NCBI GenBank assembly: GCA_905182995.1
Contig: CAJJDP010000036.1
Span: forward strand, 264,332-328,331
From: Paramecium octaurelia
Lineage: Eukaryota > Ciliophora > Oligohymenophorea > Peniculida > Parameciidae
Reading direction: 5' to 3'
DNA length: 64,000 bases
The notes under the pieces were generated by a model that made no database searches, was not told the DNA's origin, and worked only from the letters and a program-made list of their open reading frames with translations. The translations under genes and the position numbers were made by a program. The stretch's first letter is position 1. Each line of letters starts with the position of its first letter. This document shows positions 1 through 11,916 of this stretch, piece after piece.

Positions 1-2344
1 AGTAAGATAGCTAATATTACCAAAGCGTATCCCATTTAAGATATATAATATAAGACAGTATCTCCAGCAATTTCACCAGATTCTCTTTCTTCATCTTCTA
101 CTTCGTTTTTCTTTGCTCCTTCAGTTAAATTATTATCTATTTAATCTAAATCAATCTCTTGTGATTATTTCGCTTTAACTTTTTCATGGATCATCTTCTT
201 TTCTTCTTTCTCCTCCTTCTCTAATTGTTCCTATTCTAATTGATGTTATTTCTCCTTCTCCTAAGACATAAACTCATTCAATAGTTATTCATCCTGGCAA
301 ATTGAACCGTCAATCATGTATATGATATTACATTTATTGTACATTTCAATGAATCTGAATTAGGAAGTGATCATCAAAATGGTCTTTCCTTAATCCAATA
401 ACATCTATTTAATTCCTTTATTAAACACATTGTCAGCCACATGCATATCTAATGAAGAGAATATATCATCCATTAAATAGATATCGCAATTCTGATACAA
501 GGCTCTGCACAATGAAATTCTTTGCTTCTACCCTCCACTAATATTCTTAGCATCTGGTCCTAGAATATATTGATCTCTTTTGGGAAATGTAAGTAAGTCT
601 GGCATCAAATCACACGCAGCTATACATTGCTTATAAAATTATTTATCATAAGGTTTGCCAAACAAAATGTTATCTCTTATCGACATGTTCTATAACCAAT
701 GGTTTTAACTAACATAAGCCACGCTTCCTTTCACTTTCAAACTGCTTTGACTCTACTCTTTTATCTCCATCTCATTTAAAATGGCATTCAATAAAGCTGT
801 CTTCCCACATCCTATCCTACCAATTATCATATTGAGAGTATTCTTCTTTATTTTCAGTTCTTCCAACTTCAACTAGAATGTCTCACTGTCATTTGAATTA
901 CTCTCCTTCGTTGGCCATTTGAATTAAATCTAAGGAATCTCTATTACATATTCTTCTCCAATACAATTTTTATATCTAATTATTTCTTCCTCGTTGATCT
1001 CCTTAACGTCTAAATAAGTTTTAATACGCTTGTAGGAAACAGTCGTATTGATCAGTTAATTAATTGAATAAGGAATCACTCCCAATGGAAATGTCAACAA
1101 ATTAAATAAGGCTATAATTGTGAAGACATTGGTTGATTTCAATGCATCCTCTCCATTTTCTTTCACATAACTGGACAAGAAGAAGTAGAGCAATATGTAA
1201 CTGATACTACTCCATTGGACATTATTTATAATATCTATTGTTTTCTACCACCTAATATATCCAAATTCTTTTTCTCTTATTGCCAATATTTTATCATTGA
1301 AAGTCTGTTCCCATGAAAGATATTTTATCTGTTTCATCCCCTCAATGACATCTGAAGACAACGCTAATCTGCTATCCTTTTGGATCAAAGCCTTTCTGTA
1401 AAACATCTATAAAAAACAAACTGGATAAATAATTTACAATTGTCAAAGTAGTTGTTATTGAATTAAAAATAACTACACAGCCCAGTACTATTAAACCAGA
1501 CCAAACAGCATTCCCTAACTTAAGGTACAACATATACAAGGCTATGCTGATAGTCACCAAAGATGAGGATACTAAGAAAGTATTATAAGTATAATTACAT
1601 CCAAAAACACCCCAATATATACCAGAGAGTTCTTCGATATCGACTGTCAACAAATTGTTTACGTTGGCGACGTACTCCTCATCTCCATCCTTTTTATCCT
1701 TCATTTCTTTTTGCACTGTTTCCTAAAGGTACTTTGTTCTTAAAGCCTTTTAATATATCAGATATTGCCCAACTATTTTTAATAATGTTGTAAATTAGTT
1801 TTAATAATTGTTCGAAATTGACTCCAAGTAAGTTCCAAATGTATAGACAATTGTCATTGTCAACAATAACAAAATGGGTTTCAAAATTTTGTGCTCCTCC
1901 TCGGGGTTGTTATAGTCCTTGATCGAATCAGTGACTTAATCTAATAAGTACACCGATCCGATTTGTATTGCTTTGTCCATAAAATTTAGCAATCCTATAA
2001 ATATGAATTTCCCCAGAAACAAGGATTTAAATATATAAAAGGTAGGAGTTTGATATTCCCTCTCCAGACTAATATTATTCTTTTTTCTCCTCTCTAACTC
2101 GTTCAATTATATCCTACTATTCAATTATTGTATACCTCTCAACTAGATCTATTGCCTTTTGAGGTTTTAGATTAGGCTCTAAAAAGTATTGCAAATCTGA
2201 ATTCTCAAGTTGATCCGATTTCCTATTTATTAGTTCAATCAATGGTGTAATGTTGGTGAATAAAAAATTGCATTCCTTGAAATTCTCATGGCCGAGCAAA
2301 GACTCTTAATACTCGCTTTCATCCTATATCCCAACTCTCTTCAT
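1..2344 (-). CDS. ABC transporter, ABCC/MRP type (3' part lies beyond window)
   Basis: The gene runs leftward and is cut by the window edge. The start is ATG at 2344 (MKRVGIQDE). A short cytoplasmic N-terminus leads into a first transmembrane domain (about 2050-1000), then a nucleotide-binding domain with Walker A (GRIGCGKT, near 805-830), an ABC signature (ISGGQKQR, near 520-550) and Walker B (IYLMDD, near 470-490). A charged Glu/Lys linker follows towards position 1, as expected before a second half. One intron is clear at 1407-1437 (31 nt); splicing it joins TLTI to [14 protein letters not shown], the usual ABCC coupling region. Family knowledge suggests an ATP-driven exporter of conjugated or amphipathic substrates; the substrate here is unknown. 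Many Gln codons are TAA/TAG. Confidence 0.9.
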
Positions 2345-2685
2345 TTTAGTTAAATTTTAAATCAATAATAAAATTAAATTAATCAATCTCAAAAATTTGC
2401 GGAATCATTTATGTAACACTTACAATGTAACAATACCTGTTAATTCTGCAATTAATATTTTAAATTGGGCACTCTTTATACCAGAAAAATTGAAATGATT
2501 TAAGGATTTATTTAAGTAAAAAAAATAATTATACCTTTAATTCAAAGTTTTAAATTGGTTAAAAATTAAATGGTAATTTTTAATAAATTGAATATCGTCT
2601 TAATAAATCCATATCAAAATTGTAATAACTATTATTATATTATAAAACACTGAGTTTAATTGAGCCATCCTAATCATAATTGCTT
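2345..2685. other. Intergenic spacer between divergent genes
   Basis: This AT-rich stretch separates the start of the ABC transporter gene from the start of the next rightward gene. I see no convincing reading frame or RNA gene. It presumably holds both promoters, but no element could be assigned. Confidence 0.6.
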
Positions 2686-3450
2686 ATGGATTAAAAAACA
2701 GATAGATTTATTTTAATTCGTCTTATCCTAATTTCTAAATAGGATTAAGAAAACCCTTATTTATTAAAAATTGGGAAGGCTAATTATATAGTGAAGGTGT
2801 TGAGCAAACTAAATTGTCCTTTAATATTTCTGAATCATACTGAATATAACATTTATGTTGATTTCATTACGGAGCTTTAAATTGTATTGCAAAATTAGTA
2901 AACTCTTCCCATAGTGATAATTTTGATTATTTTATGTACAGTTTATTTCATGATTATTATTAAATTTTATTCAAAACTTAACAGTCGATGATGCATTCTT
3001 AATAAGGAGAACTTCTTAAAGCAAATCCTTATTATAAGATTTTTGTAAGCCCAACTTGACATTGCTAAAATGTTAGTATTAATTTAGACTTTTTGATTAT
3101 GAATCTGATTTAAGGAAGGCAGAGTGGAAAAAGCGTGAGGAATTCTACTTTATATTGTTTTATATTCTTAATAAAGTATAAAAAATATTATTATGCAACA
3201 ATAATTTACGGATATTAATTTGAATACATTTTATTTATATAAAGAAACTCTGGCTGAGGGGGAAAGACAATATAAATAGGGTCAAATTAATTAATTAAAT
3301 AGCTTGATAGAAGCCTTGGAACAACAACAAAAGGAGGGCTACAAATTTGCTTAAATTTTCAAGATGCTCAATGAGTAGGACCTTAATAAAGATTTTACTG
3401 CACGAATTTTGGGGAACAACTTTGATAATAATAAAAAGGTCAGTTGGTGA
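2686..3450 (+). CDS. Unrecognised membrane protein, 229 aa, three short introns
   Basis: Starts at ATG 2686 (MDQKTDRF) and ends at TGA 3448-3450. Three GT..AG introns fit: 2984-3006 (23 nt), one of 32 nt beginning near 3047, and one of 20 nt near 3155-3175. Removing them leaves 690 nt, an exact multiple of three, which supports the model. Residues about 90-112 form one strong hydrophobic segment (LPIVIILIILCTVYFMIII). After it comes a charged stretch (DLRKAEWKKREEFY) and a Gln/Glu-rich helical tail. The topology suggests a single-pass membrane protein. I do not recognise the family. Every exon uses TAA/TAG as Gln. Confidence 0.55.
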
Positions 3451-3517
3451 ATATTCTATAGATAATTATTTTAGCTATTAATAATTGTTTATTAATATTA
3501 TATAATATCAGATTAAA

Positions 3518-4407
3518 ATGAATACAAAGTCATCTATCCCCACTTTCATTCTAAAAACTTATTAAATGTTAGAAGTATGTTAGTATTTAACTATTTCAGG
3601 ATCAAAAGAACACTAATGTTATTAGTTGGACCTCTTAAGGCACTGCATTTATAGTTTACAATTAAATTTTGCTGGAGAAAGAAGTTTTATAGAATTTCTT
3701 TAAGCACAGCAATTATTCGAGCTTTGTAAGGTATCGAAATCAGAAATATGATTATAGACAATTGAATTTATATAATTTTAAAAAAGTGAAATCAAATGAA
3801 GGTTAAATATTCAAGCATAAATGCTTCCGCAAAGGCATGAAGTAATATCAAATAGTTAACTTAGATCAATGTTATCATTTATCAAAAGAAAAAATCAAGA
3901 TGATTCAGTAGGAGGATCTAATACCCTGGTTCAAGAGGAGCCAAGTATGTATATCATATTAATCGTTTAGCCATTCACATCAAGGAAGAATAGAATCTAT
4001 TTAAGGAGTGTGCCATTGACATCAAAGAAACAAACAATAAATTAAAAGAGGATATGAAATTATTATAAGAAACATCATCATATTTAATTGATTAAATGCA
4101 AAATCTTAATCACGTATTTATTACATTAGCCACAATAGTTTGTTTATAACTAAAGTGTAGACATAGAAGTAAAATTCAAATAAGTAGGATAAATGTTGCA
4201 CGCAATCAATGAAGAATTGAGATAAGAGAGTAAGAATATAATATATAAATGTAAGATAAAAGTGAAACCATTACAAACAAATTTATGGATAAAAAAGAAG
4301 AATCATTTTAAGAATCAAAAGTGGGTTCTCCAAATCCCTATGTGGATTACAATAGTATCGCCCTAAACCCCTTAGATTATGAGTATTTTATTGACTCATT
4401 TCTATGA
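3518..4407 (+). CDS. Heat shock transcription factor (HSF-type DNA-binding domain)
   Basis: A 254-aa protein after removal of five introns (25, 27, 22, 25 and 26 nt; spliced length is a multiple of three). The N-terminus is a full HSF DNA-binding domain: IPTFILKTYQMLED, then ISWTSQGTAFIVYN, then FFKHSNYSSFVRQLNLYNF, then FKHKCFRKG. The QLNLYNF recognition-helix signature is intact and is split by a phase-2 intron. Downstream lies a Leu/Ile-rich helical region (KEEQNLFKECAIDIKETNNK) matching the usual trimerisation coiled coil, then an acidic tail. HSFs bind nGAAn repeats and drive stress genes in the nucleus. At 254 aa it is shorter than animal HSF1, as is common in protists. Confidence in the family is high; the role is inferred. 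Confidence 0.9.
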
Positions 4408-5021
4408 GAAGATTATTAAATTAATTTTTTAACTATTTAATTAAAAACCAATAAACATCAATAATGTCAAGTTAAAACTACATTTATGATTTTAATCAGT
4501 TTTATTAGTACATTATAACTAATACAATAAATAATTAATATATATAATACCTTTCTTGATATTATTATTAATGTAAAAACTTAAGCAAATCAAATCCATT
4601 CCTTATAAATCTTGATAATTCCAGACCCTAAGAAATCTGATTATGTTTGATTGCTTACAAATGGATTTCAATGTGACCTCTAAAATAAGTTCCATTATTT
4701 TTTAATTAGAATTAGAAGTATAAGATTTATCATTAATTAATTAAATACACTCATTATCATGGTTATCAAAACTAAAATTATCAGTCTATATGTCTTTTAA
4801 TTGATCATTTTAAGTCTAAGGTGGTATTAATAATTTTTTTTGCCATTTAGTTTTTTAAAAATTTATCATCATATTACTTCAAACTTAAGAATTTGAACAA
4901 TTAGGAATTGTTTCATCAAATTTTACTTAAAGGAAGGCTGCATTATAATATATTTACGAGTATCCAATACATATAAAGAAAATTAAAATATTTGCATTTA
5001 ATCTCATTATTAATTATTTAT
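4408..5021. other. Intergenic spacer
   Basis: About 600 bp of AT-rich sequence between two rightward genes. No reading frame with convincing composition was found on either strand, and no RNA gene was recognised. Confidence 0.5.
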
Positions 5022-5837
5022 ATGTAAAAACAAAATAAGTCATTTTTTGAGTAAGAAACTTGTTTGGCTGAAATAGAATTGCCAATAGAATGGAGACCTC
5101 AATTTATTAAATGGACTAAAAAGCTAGAAAAATAAGATAAATATTAAGAGAAGTTGAAGGCTAGTATAGAAATAAAAAATAATGAATACTATTTAATAAT
5201 CGAAGATGAGAAGGATGAAAAACAATCAGTTAGAATGAATATAAGCGACTTAAAATAACCTATGAATAAATGTAATTTATTAATACCATCACCTCCTTAT
5301 AATGAGCCAAGGGATATTTAAAACATCCATTGTTTGCCATACAAAGCAAAAGCAAAAATTGAAAATAATTAAAAAGATGTTGAAGAATTGCAAAATAAAT
5401 TTCGTGGCCTTAAATATAGTGATAAATAGAAATAGAAATATAAAAATTATTCTAGCAGTTCAGAAGTTGAACAAAGTCCTAGCGAAGATGAATTTTCAGG
5501 ATTTTAAATTCCTGTTCTCTTCCAACTCTCTCATTTAGGTATTTAAATATTTCAACTCAGAAATTAGAGATTCACAAAAAGGACAATAAAGTCAACCTGC
5601 AGAAACTTATGATAAATAAAACTTAAGGAATAACTTAATTGATTTCTTGAGAACCAAGGGTGACAATGGAGCTAACATATAAGAGATAAAGCAATACTAT
5701 AAATTCCAAAGCGTTCCAGAAGTATGAGTATAAATAAATAATAGAAACATTTAAGAGATTCCCTAAAGCTGTTTGCGAAAACTACAATGAAGGCGAACAA
5801 ATTAATTTACATCTTGCCTTCTACCTTATAGAATTGA
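5022..5837 (+). CDS. Unrecognised protein, 256 aa, possible C-terminal winged helix
   Basis: Starts at ATG 5022 and ends at TGA 5835-5837. Two introns (22 nt near 5539-5560 and 23 nt near 5727-5749) give a spliced length divisible by three. The first half is charged and helical (PIEWRPQFIKWTKKLEKQ). It contains a Pro-rich patch (LLIPSPPYNEPRD) and a Ser/Glu acidic patch (SSSSEVEQSPSEDE). The last 60 residues (LIDFLRTKGDNGANIQEIK through LKLFAK to LIYILPS) have the helix-turn-helix then strand pattern of winged-helix domains found in several transcription and replication factors; this is inference only. No family is assigned. Confidence 0.6.
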
Positions 5838-6164
5838 AATATCCATGATTAAGAAATCATATGCATAGATAATACAAATATTTTATTATTTAATATAACC
5901 ATTAATATAATATATTTTTTTCTGTTAATAAAGAAATTTATAATATAAATTTTCATGATATATTTAGCTTAATAACATATATAATAAGATTGATTATCCG
6001 AAAGAAATTATCAAATGATTTAATTGGTCAAGGACGAAGATACTTTGAGAAAGTCAAAAGATTATGAACATATTATATGTTTTAAATACTATCCTTGAAA
6101 TTTGTTATTATAGGAAAAAAGTGTTTCTAAAAATGCTTAAAATGAATGAGGTTATAAATAATAA
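5838..6164. other. Intergenic spacer between convergent genes
   Basis: AT-rich sequence downstream of two genes that point at each other. Nothing recognisable was found. Confidence 0.5.
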
Positions 6165-6616
6165 TCAGTCGTTTTTTGCTAGATGTTCATAAAAGCTGTA
6201 GGAATGAATGAGCTTATTATCTTCCCTGACTTCTATTTTTAGATTATTTGCTTAAGGTATTGTTTTAGAAGTCTTATATCCTGCTATTTTTTTTGTATTA
6301 AGCACATCAATGATAACAATTGGAATTGACCGTTTATTATTTTTGTAATAATGAATAAGAGATTTAGCACTAGAATAATTGAGATCCAAAGCTTTCGCAA
6401 CCTAAAACTTAAAAAGATATATTTTACCTACTTTATCTATTTTCCCTCTTAAAATACCTCTCTAAACAACTATATCTATTGTTCAATAGGGATTTTGTGA
6501 ACTTTTCTTGTATTTAATTTGGAAACTATTCTTTTTGGGACATAATCTTCTCCATCAGAGCTTTATGTGCTAGAGATAGGATCCTAAGATTAGTGATGAT
6601 ATATTGGTTGGCTCAT
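6165..6616 (-). CDS. Small helix-turn-helix protein (Tc1/IS630-type HTH resemblance)
   Basis: A 141-aa protein on the minus strand, from ATG at 6616 (MSQPIYHH) to TGA 6165-6167, with one 26-nt intron whose removal gives a multiple of three. A polar N-terminal third with DGEDYVPKRIVS leads into residues about 50-85: IQLFREVFQEGKQIKQVAKA then LDLNYSSAKSLIHYYKNNK. This is a textbook helix-turn-helix of the kind in Tc1/mariner and IS630 transposase N-termini (EGKxxxxVAxxLxxxxSxxxxxxxxY). No catalytic DDE domain follows, so this is not an intact transposase. It could be a domesticated DNA-binding protein or regulator. The frame is easy to miss because it is rich in TAA/TAG Gln codons. Confidence 0.65.
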
Positions 6617-6852
6617 ATGTCAATAAAGGTTTAAGATATTAATTAAATAATTAAGAGTGATTATGAATTATTTCATTATGACTTTTAATTATCTAGAAAT
6701 TATATCTTCTTATTTTCTAATAATTAAATATACAATGTATATTACAATATAAATTCGATCATTTCTAATAAATGGAGGAGATACATAAAATTTAAAGATA
6801 TGGATCAAAATAATAATTATAAATTTATCTTGATTTTATTTATATTTCTAAT

Positions 6853-7471
6853 TCATTAAGCTACAGCAACAGGAGGTTTTCTCATTTCTTTGACAAAGCG
6901 CTCGTAGATTTCATCTTCTCTTTGTTTAAGCTCATTCTCAGTTTTTGGAGCATAGTAATTTGGATAATCCAATCCTTATCATATGTAAATATAAATTACC
7001 ATATTTTGTAATTTTGAGTAGTTGCTTCTCAACGTAATTCACAACTTTAGAAGCATCAGCCCAATTTCTATTAGCATTTGATCTATGTCCAAGAATAAAT
7101 GGTGGTCTCAGATGAAAATATTGATTTTAATAGTTCTAATAATTAGAAAGAATATTACAAACATTTTATCAAATCTTGCACCAACAGGATAGAGATTAGT
7201 AACTCTACCTGATTCATGATTTAGGAATACTCTCATATGATTTAGAAATGATTCGCCTTTGATAAATTCTTCAAATACCAACTCTTAATCTCTTGGCAAA
7301 TGCTTCATATTCATATTCAGTCAAATCAGGTCTTAATGTGCTGAATGAGGATTTATAATATTTGAAATGTTATTCAGTAGTCATCTATCTTGCATTAATG
7401 GCAATTCCTCTTTCTGGGTCAATATATACTTCATCTGTGTCTGTTCCTCTTTGATTTCGCAATTAATTCAT
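6853..7471 (-). CDS. Unrecognised conserved-looking small protein with an apparent frameshift
   Basis: On the minus strand from ATG 7471 (MNQLRNQRGTDTDEVYIDPE) to TGA 6853-6855. Two introns fit well: 7136-7158 (23 nt) and 6975-6999 (25 nt). The N-terminal exon reads to TEYEYEAFAKRLR, and the next convincing frame resumes as ELVFEEFIKGESFLNHMRVF. No GT..AG intron connects them, and the spliced length is one base over a multiple of three, so the frame is disturbed near 7285. The C-terminal part (RPPFILGHRSNANRNW, then DYPNYYAPKTENEL) looks strongly coding. A shorter alternative starts at an in-frame ATG just upstream (MNMKHLPRD). The function is unknown; its small size and charged helical tail are reminiscent of mitochondrial complex accessory subunits, but that is a guess. 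Confidence 0.6.
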
Positions 7472-7662
7472 TATTATATAAATTAATAATAATTTTAACT
7501 TTAATTTTAATACTAATTTCTGAAACTTAAAATCCTCTCTACTTATTCGGAATATCTATTTCTACAATAGCAAATAATAATTCGCAAATTATTAGCGGCG
7601 TATACCGTCTTAATGATTCCACTTGTTACTCTGTAATTTTAAATTACTGTAATAATTAAATT

Positions 7663-7983
7663 ATGATTAGAATTTTTCTGAATTATGCAACTTTTAGAAA
7701 TTTAGATTGCTTTCAAGTAAATTATTTTTGTTTTAAGTTAAATTAGCTGGAGTTCTTCTTCAATGTTGTTTAATCATATACAACATTCCAAGCAGTTGAC
7801 TTAAAAAATAACTAATTTAATTTGTAAAAACTGAGATTTGCAGCTGCTAAATACAACAGCTACACTATATCAGAAGATCATGATTTTGAATTATTTGAAC
7901 ATTTTCTAAACATAAATAATTTTGAAGAAATTCATTTTCATTTTTTTTGTTTCAATTATTCAGTCCAAATCAGAGACAATTGA
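7663..7983 (+). CDS. Possible small ORF or gene remnant, 106 aa
   Basis: An intron-free frame from ATG 7663 to TGA 7981-7983. The first third is hydrophobic and weak. The middle (LQKLRFAAAKYNSYTISED, then FELFEHFLNINNFEEI) resembles the K-x-x-x-A-K repeat of DUF4476-type proteins, but the match is short. There is no supporting intron. It may be a genuine small gene, a decayed duplicate or chance, since TGA is the only stop in this code. Confidence 0.25.
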
Positions 7984-8363
7984 TTATTATGTCAATTTTA
8001 TAATTCCTAATGAGAAATTAATTTTAATATCACAATTCATTGATTTGAATTTCATTTTATTGATACTTATAATTTATATATCTATAAACTTCAAAGGTTA
8101 AGAACCCATTATTCTAATATCTAAGAGTAATGAAATAAATACATTTTGCCCTGAAATCTTTTTATTTTCATTGCACAATATTCTATTATCTTACAACTCT
8201 AATTTTTCAATTGAATGTTTGATGTTATATTTCTAAACTACAATGATAAATAAGTATTTTTATCAATGGAAAATGGAAGGAGAATCATAAGAATATATGA
8301 AGATTGATATAAGCACTTTTTAAAATTAAATAAAATCTTTTTTTATTTAAGCAAGCATAATTA
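7984..8363. other. Spacer upstream of RPS8
   Basis: AT-rich sequence preceding the ribosomal protein gene; it must contain the RPS8 promoter. No motif could be assigned with confidence. Confidence 0.5.
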
Positions 8364-8994
8364 ATGGGAATTTCAAGAGATAGCAGACACAAAAGAAGAC
8401 TTACAGGAGGTCGTATGCCAATCCATAAGAAGAAGAGAGCTTTTGAGAAGGGAAGATAAGCTGCAATGACTAAATTGGTATCAGGAGAAAAGAGAGTCAG
8501 AAGATTAAGAGTGAGAGGAGGAAATTTCAAATTCAGAGCTCTCCGTTTATCAGAAGGCAATTTCTCTTGGGGAAGCCAAGGTGTTGCTAAAAAAGCTAAA
8601 ATTGTTGAGGTGGTTTATCATCCATCCAATAATGAATTGGTCAGAACCAAAACTTTGACCAGAGGTGTCATTGTCTAAGTAGATGCTACTCCATTCAAAC
8701 AATGGTATGCCAAGAAATACAATGTTGAATTGGGATCAAAGAAGAAGAAGGTAATTAATAATCATAATTATATAGGAAACAACTGGAGAATAACCTAAGA
8801 AATTAAGTTCAAAGTAAGAGAAAAGAGCTAAGGAAAATGTTATTGATTAATTCGTCTAAGAATAATTTGCCAATCAAAGATTGTTAGTCAGAATTACATC
8901 AAGACCAGGATAATCAGGAAGAGCTGATGGCTATATCTTGGAAGGAAAAGAATTAGAATTTTACATTAAGAAAATCGAATAGAAGAAGAAATGA
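8364..8994 (+). CDS. RPS8: 40S ribosomal protein S8 (eS8)
   Basis: A 201-aa protein, close to the usual 200-210 aa of eukaryotic S8. It starts [19 protein letters not shown], a highly conserved S8e N-terminus, and continues with [12 protein letters not shown] and [20 protein letters not shown]. One 25-nt intron lies at 8751-8775, after the Lys-rich stretch. Splicing gives exactly 202 codons including TGA at 8992-8994. The Gln in GVIVQVD is encoded by TAA, direct proof of the reassigned code because that position lies inside a conserved block. It is a structural protein of the small ribosomal subunit. Confidence 0.97.
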
Positions 8995-9091
8995 TTTCCA
9001 TCATCAATACATTAAATTGCATAATAATAGTACATCCTAGAAAATATTGTTTTTCATAAACACAATTTAAATTAAGATATTTAAATTGATA

Positions 9092-11916
9092 TCATTTTTT
9101 CCTCTTTTCTGATCCAAATAACTTTGAATATGAATTCAATTTGTTCACAGTACTGTGAGTTGTTGTTTTAGGAGATGACAAATTACAAAATTATTCTGTT
9201 TTAATTCTTTCAATTTAATTTTTTTGATTTTAATCAGGGATAGTTGTTAATCTGTCTGAACTTTATAATTGTTTTGATTGATCAAATAGAAGTTTTAGTT
9301 TCTAAAATATGGAGATTTAATTTACTTTTAATTCTTAAATAGATATTTGAGATTTTTACTAGGTTTTCGAATAAACATGATTCATTTTTAGAGATTCTTA
9401 CATTATTTAAGAAGTCTTAGTCAAAAGATTATGCTTCTTAAAATAATCATTAGTTTCACTTTTTATACTTGCTTTTAAAGATTTTTTACTTTCTTAAGGA
9501 GAGTACTAAAATCTAAAGTATTAATACCTTAGCTTTATTTATTGTCTATTTTGGTGGAGATATTGGTTCTTTTTAAAAAAATTGGGATTATAATTTATTG
9601 CCATTTATTAGGTTAGATCTATTACTGTATTCCTCCTAATTCGCTTTTTAATAATAGAAGTTCGATAATTAATATTTTGCTGTGTCAACATTCTTTAAAA
9701 ATCAGTTATAACAATTACTTGAAATTCATTATTCATATTTATTGCGAACTATTTCCTGAACTCAGCATCCCCCTTATTAAACTCCTCTTCATCAAAATTA
9801 TATTTTAAAGGTTCTGGCTTGTAAGGAGTAGGTAACTATCGATTCATAATTTTTTCAAAATCAACATCATTAAACCAAGGATGAGTTAAAATTTCAATAA
9901 CTCCTTACTTTGATCCTAATCTTTCAGTAGCATCCTTTTCTAAAAGGGAAGTAATCAAATCTTTCAATTAATTTGATATTTAAACATAATCAGGAAATTA
10001 AATGGTTTCTGTTAAGATTGAATGATAAATTTCCTAAGTATTATGAGAATAATAAGGAGGCAGACCTGAAATCAACTCATATAGTAATGCTCCTAAACAG
10101 TAGCAGTCAACTAAGTAATTGTGACCTGTTTTCATGAGCATTTCAGGAGCCATATATTCGGGAGAACCACAAAATGAATAAGCAAAATCATCAGCTGCCA
10201 TACCGGGTTTAGAGAGTCCGAAATCACTTAACATGAGATGGCCTTACAAATCTAATAAGATATTTTCGGGTTTGATGTCCCTATAGACAATATTTTAAGA
10301 ATGTAGATAATTCATTCCTATGCAGATTTCAACAAAGTAATATTTAGCATCTTATTCATTTAATTTTTTCAACTTTCTTAAATGATAAAATAACTCGCCC
10401 CCTGCACAATATTCTAAAACAAATGCTATGTAAAACTTTGATTCGAATGCATAATGCAATGGTATGATATATTAATTCTCCATTTTAACCATGATATCCC
10501 TTTCATTTTATACAATAATTTCTTTGTTATTGTCAATAATAAACTTTTTATCAATCAATTTTAATGCATAAAATATTCCATTATCCTTTTTCCTAACTAA
10601 ATATACTCTTGAAAACCCTCCTACTCCAATACATTTTATTAATTAAAAATCCTTTAATCCAACCTTTTTCGTAGTTTAAGGCTAAGAATACATAGGTTAT
10701 AACTAAAGCGTTATTCCTTGAAATACTGTCAAACTCATATCAGGTAGAGATAAGTAATAGTCAAAAGGAACTTTTTTTTGTATTGTACAAAATTAACAAA
10801 TCTTCTTGATCTCTAGAATCTATTGTAAACTTTACCAGCTTGTATTTAAACATCATCAGTAGAACCTGTGCCTCCATCTTATTGGGTATGATTTTTTTCA
10901 ATGCTGGCTATTTATTAGATCAAATAATTATAGAGATCACATGTAGATTAGTTGCCATAATCGAATAAGTAGTAATATCTATTAGGTTATGCTGATGTAT
11001 TACTTTGAATTTTTGTAATATAAAACTATTTAAAGTTTCTGTTTGGGATCATACTCCAACATATCATCACTCTTAGTTTTGGCATATTATTTAGGTTAAG
11101 GAGTTTGTTCTGTTTTTGAGTGTCCCTAATTCAGAGATTTTGATTCAATATCTGTTTTTCTGATAATTTTGGGTTGCATTATTTGATAAGAACCTTTTGG
11201 GCCTTTTTAATTGAAAAAAGCATCTTCTATTGATTGTTTATGATTAGTTGATGTATCTGAAATAATAGATTATTTATTTAATTTTTAATTAAAATACTTT
11301 TGATATTAGTTTTAAATTATTTAAGCATTTTTCAACTTTAATATGTTAATTAATTACCATATCGCATAAGTATGAGTCATTTTATTGTTATTTCTTTTTT
11401 TCTGGTTTGCTTTAACCTGTAGGTGTCTAATTGTATGAAGTTTTTGTTGTTAATGAATGCTTAGGCAATTCCTTTTTCTATATAATAATCCCCCATTAAT
11501 TACATCTAAAGATACTGTCGCTAATGATAGATTCTTGTTTTTCAGAGTTGTCCTTTTTGGATTGCTGCCCTCCTCGGTTTGAACACGCAATTCAGCACCC
11601 TATTCAAATTTACTAATGTTCAAATTACATTAGGTTATGAAGTTTTGATTCGATCACTTTTTAATGTTTGCAGAAACATATTATCAATACTTTTACTCCC
11701 TTTGAATTTAGCTCTCATTAGATTAGTTGCTATAGCCAATGAATTTCTTTCCCTCTTAAAATAATCAAGTAATTTTGCTTTTGCTTTTTCTAAATGTCTT
11801 TCTGTTTTTATTGTGCCAACAATGGTTTTTATATTTTTCTTTTCTAATCTTTGTGGGGATTCTTAATAACTATTTTTGTTAGTAACCTTATCCATCTAAT
11901 GACTAAGCTTCTTCAT
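9092..11916 (-). CDS. AGC-family serine/threonine kinase with long N- and C-terminal extensions
   Basis: A 915-aa protein from ATG 11916 to TGA 9092-9094. Three introns (11600-11628, 29 nt; then 25 and 23 nt near 10980 and 10820) leave an exact multiple of three. The first 370 residues are Gln/Lys-rich and probably disordered. The kinase domain spans roughly residues 390-650: glycine loop GVGGFSRVY, catalytic loop YRDIKPEN, DFG as MLSDFGLSK, then GSPEYMAPE. It ends with an AGC-type tail (HPWFNDVDFEKI, then PYKPEPLKYNFDEEEF), which places it in the S6K/PKC/PKA-like group. About 250 further Ser/Gln/Lys-rich residues follow. Cyclic-nucleotide and PH domains are absent, so regulation is unclear. 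Confidence 0.92.
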
